From: 66-474 sp963771735
GTDB taxonomy: Bacteria > Pseudomonadota > Gammaproteobacteria > Xanthomonadales > Rhodanobacteraceae
Assembly: GCA_963771735.1 (NCBI GenBank)
Contig: CAVYUN010000002.1
Span: 496,001-560,000 of the forward strand
Direction of reading: 5' to 3'
DNA: 64,000 nt
Below, piece after piece: positions 60,721-64,000 of the stretch (within the stretch, counting starts at the first letter, position 1; each line of letters starts with the position of its first letter). The translations under genes were made by a program, and so were the position numbers. Below the pieces are notes generated by a model. It was not told where the DNA came from and ran no database searches. It saw nothing but the letters and a program-made list of their open reading frames with translations.

Positions 60721-61587
60721 TTAAGTTGCTTGCATCTGCTGCTCGAACTGGATGGGGCTGATGTAGCCGATCGTCGAGTGCTGCCGCTTCGGATTATAGA
60801 AGCGCTCGATATAGTCGAAGACATCCGCCTTGGCCTCGTTGCGCGTGCGATACGTTTTGCGCGCGGTCCGCTCGGTCTTCAGCGTGGAGAAGAAGCTCTC
60901 CATCGCCGAGTTGTCCCAGACGTTGCCGGCGCGGCTCATGCTGCAGGTGATGCCAAGTTCGCCGAGCAAACGCTGGAACTGCTCGCTGCTGTATTGGCTG
61001 CCGCGATCGGAATGGTGCAGCAAGGCCTGCGGACGTCCACGTCGCCACAGCGCCATCATCAACGCATCGGTGACCAGTTGCGCAGTCATGCTGGCCTGCA
61101 TCGACCAGCCGACTACGCGCCGCGAGTACAGGTCCAGCACTACCGCCACGTACAACCAACCTTCCGCCGTCCAAAGGTATGTGAAGTCGGCGACCCACTT
61201 CTGGTTCGGCGCCTGGGCGACGAACTGCCGATCCAGCACGTTGGCGGCTGGCGCAGCCGTTGGACGTGCTCCGCGATCCACCGGCAATCCACGGCGCCTG
61301 GGCCGGGCACGCAAGGCTTGTGCCCGCATCAGGCGCTCGACACGGTGCAAACCGCAACGCTCGCCGCTCGCCAGCACATCCCGCCAGACCCGGCGTGCAC
61401 CGTAGGTGCGGTCACTGTCCAGGAAGCTGCGCCGTGCAAGTTCCGTCAAACGTTGGTCTTCCAGGCTGCGCCGGCTCCGCGGCCGCGTCAGCCATGCATA
61501 GAACCCGCTGCGAGACACACCGAGCGCCTCGCACAACATCGCCACCGGCCAGGCCACTCGGTGCTTCGCCACGAACCCGAACTTCAC
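60721..61587 (-). CDS. IS3-family transposase OrfB
   Basis: The 288-residue protein from GTG 61587 (VKFGFVAKHRVAWPVAMLCE) carries the integrase core: Asp in KWVADFTYLWT, Asp in HHSDRGSQY and Glu in AMESFFSTLKTE. OrfA and OrfB overlap as GTGA; a fused OrfAB would come from the seven-A run. The frame is intact. Confidence 0.92.
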   Translation of the reverse strand: MKFGFVAKHRVAWPVAMLCEALGVSRSGFYAWLTRPRSRRSLEDQRLTELARRSFLDSDRTYGARRVWRDVLASGERCGLHRVERLMRAQALRARPRRRGLPVDRGARPTAAPAANVLDRQFVAQAPNQKWVADFTYLWTAEGWLYVAVVLDLYSRRVVGWSMQASMTAQLVTDALMMALWRRGRPQALLHHSDRGSQYSSEQFQRLLGELGITCSMSRAGNVWDNSAMESFFSTLKTERTARKTYRTRNEAKADVFDYIERFYNPKRQHSTIGYISPIQFEQQMQAT

Positions 61588-61877
61588 GTCGATTCCTTGG
61601 CGAAATAGGCCGCGGCTTTTTTTAGGATGTCCCGCTCCATCCGCAAGCGTGCCACTTCCTTCTTCAGACGCGCGATCTCTGCCTGTTCCAGCTTCATCTG
61701 TCCGCGCCCCGGAAACGCCTGCACCGGATCCAGCGTCGCGTCCCGCACCCACTTGCGCAGCACGTTGGCGTGAATCCCCAAGTCCCGCGATGCCTGAGCA
61801 ACGCTCACCCCGCGGGCCCTGACCAGGTTCACCGCTTCAAGCTTGAACTCCCGACTGAACGTCCGTCTCGTTCCCAT
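61584..61877 (-). CDS. IS3-family transposase OrfA
   Basis: The 97-residue protein has the HTH (FSREFKLEAVNLVRARGVSV, AQASRDLGIHANVLRKWVRD) and a helical zipper (EIARLKKEVARLRMERDILK). The last residues before the stop overlap the slippery run. Confidence 0.92.
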   Translation of the reverse strand: MGTRRTFSREFKLEAVNLVRARGVSVAQASRDLGIHANVLRKWVRDATLDPVQAFPGRGQMKLEQAEIARLKKEVARLRMERDILKKAAAYFAKEST

Positions 61878-61923
61878 TTGCCACCTCCGGCTTCATCATC
61901 ACACCTAAACTCGGTGTCTGTGA

Positions 61924-62923
61924 AGCCGGCAGCAGCTCAATCCGGCGTCGCCTTCTGATAATTGCGAGATCGGAACGAGATGGCCTCTCCTTAAGCTTCG
62001 TCTTCACCCACAGGACAATCAGGTATTGAATCGCACAACAATCAATTTTGGCTACGTGAAAGACCTTATTTCGCAAATCAGGAGACCGTACGTAGCGCGA
62101 CAATAACCGCGCCTGTCTCCAAACGGGCAGATGTGACACGGCACGCCATCGGGTTCGGCCCCGGTGGCGTGTTTTTTCATTGCTGCAAGCAAAACCAACG
62201 GTTCGCTCGGCATAGCCACCACCCTATTGCGATACAGGAAGCAAGGAGCCGTTGCGACAAGATGACCGCGGAATATCCTCGCACGCAAGAACAGGCCGGG
62301 GACATACGCTTCCCAGACCCTGAAGCAGTCTGCTGGCGCCGCAGGTGGATGAAGTCTGTGTCGGCGCTCGAGAACCCCGTGATGTGCTAACTGGACGCGA
62401 GGTACGCAGGAGGCTATCGACGCGACGCGCTCAATTAAGGCGACTTTTGGCCGAATTCGCGTTGTCGACTGCACCGATCCCCGCCTCATACTGGCCGCAA
62501 AAATTTCGCGATTACCACGGCTCGCTTTTGCAGCTCAAGCGTCTGCCACCAGGCACTGCTCATTAAGCGAGTGCATGATGGTTGTGTTTGCAAGTGACAC
62601 ACCGCGAATTGGCCGGCGAATTCGTGTCTTCATCGTACCGGGTGCGGTTTGTCCCGGTCACCTGGCAATCAAGATCAGAGGGAGCCTGCGCGCCAAACCG
62701 GTGATCCACGTGCCATCGCTGCTTTGGGAGCTGTATGGCTCGCCGAAACAATGGCCCGGAACACATCGAGCGACGCTCGCGCGAGTGGCTCGGCGAACTG
62801 CCACCGCGCCATGACCAGAACGAACTCTGAAGAGGCCCGGGCATCTGCACCCGGGCCGGGTGGTCGACTTGGCGAGGCTGCGATCAATTACCTGCGCAAT
62901 ACCCTATGACGACATGCAACCGC
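61924..62923. other. Gene-poor kilobase between IS and TonB receptor
   Basis: About 1000 bases of lower GC than the rest. Several open frames of 60-145 codons exist on both strands (for example 62052-62489 reverse and 62575-62814 forward), but none shows a domain, signal peptide or good ribosome site. It may be a degraded gene or imported DNA next to the IS. A hairpin at 62834-62857 belongs to the downstream receptor. Confidence 0.4.
62834..62857 (-). terminator. Hairpin after the TonB-dependent receptor gene
   Basis: GGCCCGGG and CCCGGGCC form an 8-bp stem with the loop CATCTGCA, 67 bases beyond the receptor stop on the reverse strand. There is no T-tract. Confidence 0.5.
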
Positions 62924-64000
62924 TCAGAAATTCACAGTAGCCTTGACGAAGTAGAAACGGCCCACCGTGTCGTACGTGTTCACGTCGGTGTTGGCGTTGC
63001 TCACGCTGGTCTGGTAGAACAGCGGCGGCTGCTTGTCGAACACGTTGTCCACGCCGACGCTGATGTGGGTGTTGATCGGCTGGATCGTGTAACCCACCTG
63101 CGCATAGCTGTACACGATGGACGGCACCGGAATGGTGTAAGCCTTATAGGTACCATCTGCCGTCTCGTTCTGCGAAGGATCCGCGCTGCCGATGGTCTCG
63201 CTGCCGATGTACTGCATGCGCCACGAGGCGTCCCACGGACCATCGTTCCAGTTCACGAACAACTGGCCGCGGACCCGCGGGAACGAGCCGAAGCCCTTGT
63301 AGAAGTGCCCGGCCAGATGGAAGGTTTCCGCACCCGCCACGCCCGGCGCCGAGTTGTTGTCGTACTGCGCCAGGTAGGTGCCTTGCAGGCCGATGGTGAA
63401 CTGGCCCGGCAACCACGCCATCTGCGGGATCTGATACTGCGCCTGCACGTCCACGCCGCGGGTGTCGAAACGCCCGATGTTGACCGTCGGCTGGGCGATG
63501 TAGTTGATCTGCCCGTTGACGCGGCGGTGGATGAGCGGACAGAACGAGCTGGTGTTGTCGCTGAAGCAGATGTTGGCTGCCGTCTGGGCATCGATCTGGG
63601 TGATCGCATTGTTCAGGTAGATGCGCCACAGATCCGCCTGCAGGGTCAGGCCCGGGACGAAGTGCGGCGAGTACACCGCACCGAAGTCGAAGGAGCGCCC
63701 CTGTTCTGGCTGCAGCGGATAACCCGCGTACACCGAACCCGACACGATACCGGTGGTCTGCGACAGGCCGTTCTGCAACTGCTGGAACGAAGCGTTCGCC
63801 GGCACGTTCTGGCAGGCTGCGGAGTGTGCCGCCAGCGCTGCCGCGCTCAGGTTGATGCAGGGATCCAGGAACGGCGGCGCATTGCCGGTCGGGCCCGCGA
63901 ACAGGTTGCCGATGGTCGGGGCACGGAACACGTCCTGCACCGTGCCGCGCAGCAACAGGTCGTCGATCGGACGGTATTCCACCGAGAGCTTGTAGTTGGA
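62924..64000 (-). CDS. TonB-dependent outer-membrane receptor, 5'-truncated by window edge
   Basis: The reverse strand is open from the window edge to the stop at 62924, giving the C-terminal 358 residues. They form TonB-receptor beta-barrel strands: LLLRGTVQDVFRAPTIGNLF and PLQPEQGRSFDFGAVYSPHF are typical of large receptors of this order, as are VGVDNVFDKQPPLFYQTSVS and the terminal aromatic strand VGRFYFVKATVNF. The pattern is that of the TonB receptors that import oligosaccharides or peptides in Xanthomonadales. The plug and the start lie outside the window, so ligand and regulation cannot be read. Confidence 0.9.
   Translation of the reverse strand, partial: SNYKLSVEYRPIDDLLLRGTVQDVFRAPTIGNLFAGPTGNAPPFLDPCINLSAAALAAHSAACQNVPANASFQQLQNGLSQTTGIVSGSVYAGYPLQPEQGRSFDFGAVYSPHFVPGLTLQADLWRIYLNNAITQIDAQTAANICFSDNTSSFCPLIHRRVNGQINYIAQPTVNIGRFDTRGVDVQAQYQIPQMAWLPGQFTIGLQGTYLAQYDNNSAPGVAGAETFHLAGHFYKGFGSFPRVRGQLFVNWNDGPWDASWRMQYIGSETIGSADPSQNETADGTYKAYTIPVPSIVYSYAQVGYTIQPINTHISVGVDNVFDKQPPLFYQTSVSNANTDVNTYDTVGRFYFVKATVNF

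Larger units (their letters stand above)
60709..61923 (-). mobile_element. IS3-family insertion sequence (about 1.2 kb)
   Basis: Contains orfA and orfB on the reverse strand. The ends are TAGACACCACCTTAAG at the left and CTCGGTGTCTGTGA at the right, an imperfect AGACACC inverted repeat, so boundaries are within a few bases. A run of seven T (+ strand 61617-61623; seven A in the transcript) is a slippery site for programmed -1 frameshifting. It differs from the IS3 element at 18320. Confidence 0.8.

Noticed and set aside
62052..62489. 145-codon reverse ORF in the gene-poor kilobase
   Set aside because: No ribosome site, domain or protein-like composition; cannot be supported from sequence alone.

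Overview
The window is 64 kb of high-GC chromosome from a gammaproteobacterium of the Xanthomonadales, most likely family Rhodanobacteraceae (Rhodanobacter/Dyella-like). The placement rests on gene content, GC-rich codon use, intergenic repeats and the integron type; no rRNA is present to confirm it. Most of the window is ordinary housekeeping and metabolic sequence: dnaG, rpoD, fbp, phhA, uppP, dtd, a Mg2+ P-type ATPase, lipid acyltransferases, transporters and redox proteins.

Layout. 1-9.8 kb: partial cytochrome c peroxidase, secreted phosphoesterase, class III aminotransferase, HAD phosphatase, and a four-gene tripartite ABC efflux operon read leftwards. 9.97-15.7 kb: dnaG, glutathione peroxidase, mgtA and its leader with a small ORF. 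16.1-25.6 kb: a sedentary chromosomal integron. An integron integrase gene reads rightwards at 24.6 kb, an attI-like region lies at 24.41-24.55 kb, and a leftward array holds 16 attC sites and about 17 mostly unknown cassettes. One cassette carries an IS3-family insertion. 25.8-39.4 kb: uppP, Asp/Asn hydroxylase, AI-2E permease, a YqjD/YqjE envelope cluster, PEBP protein, TPR-sulfotransferase, YheT hydrolase/PlsC pair, phhA, OmpW. 38.7-40 kb: RES/Xre toxin-antitoxin pair. 40-55 kb: a large BNR-repeat exoprotein, APC permease, WYL regulator, GST, fbp, SDR, a cytochrome b/molybdopterin oxidoreductase pair, anion permease, LldD and tandem LpxL-like acyltransferases. 55-64 kb: dtd, rpoD, NYN protein, rarD, a CAT-anticodon tRNA with a half-tRNA duplicate beside it, a truncated MFS gene, a second IS3 element, a gene-poor kilobase and the 3' part of a TonB-dependent receptor.

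The most interesting region is the integron. Cassettes point away from intI, each ORF ends at or inside its attC, and several ORFs read through the attC and so gain a shared C-terminal tail.

Caution. Single-base frameshifts break several genes that must be intact in a living cell (rpoD about five times, dnaG once), and also fbp, mgtA, one LpxL-like gene, intI and two or more array ORFs. The simplest reading is assembly or sequencing indels, so no frameshift here should be taken as biological inactivation without raw reads.
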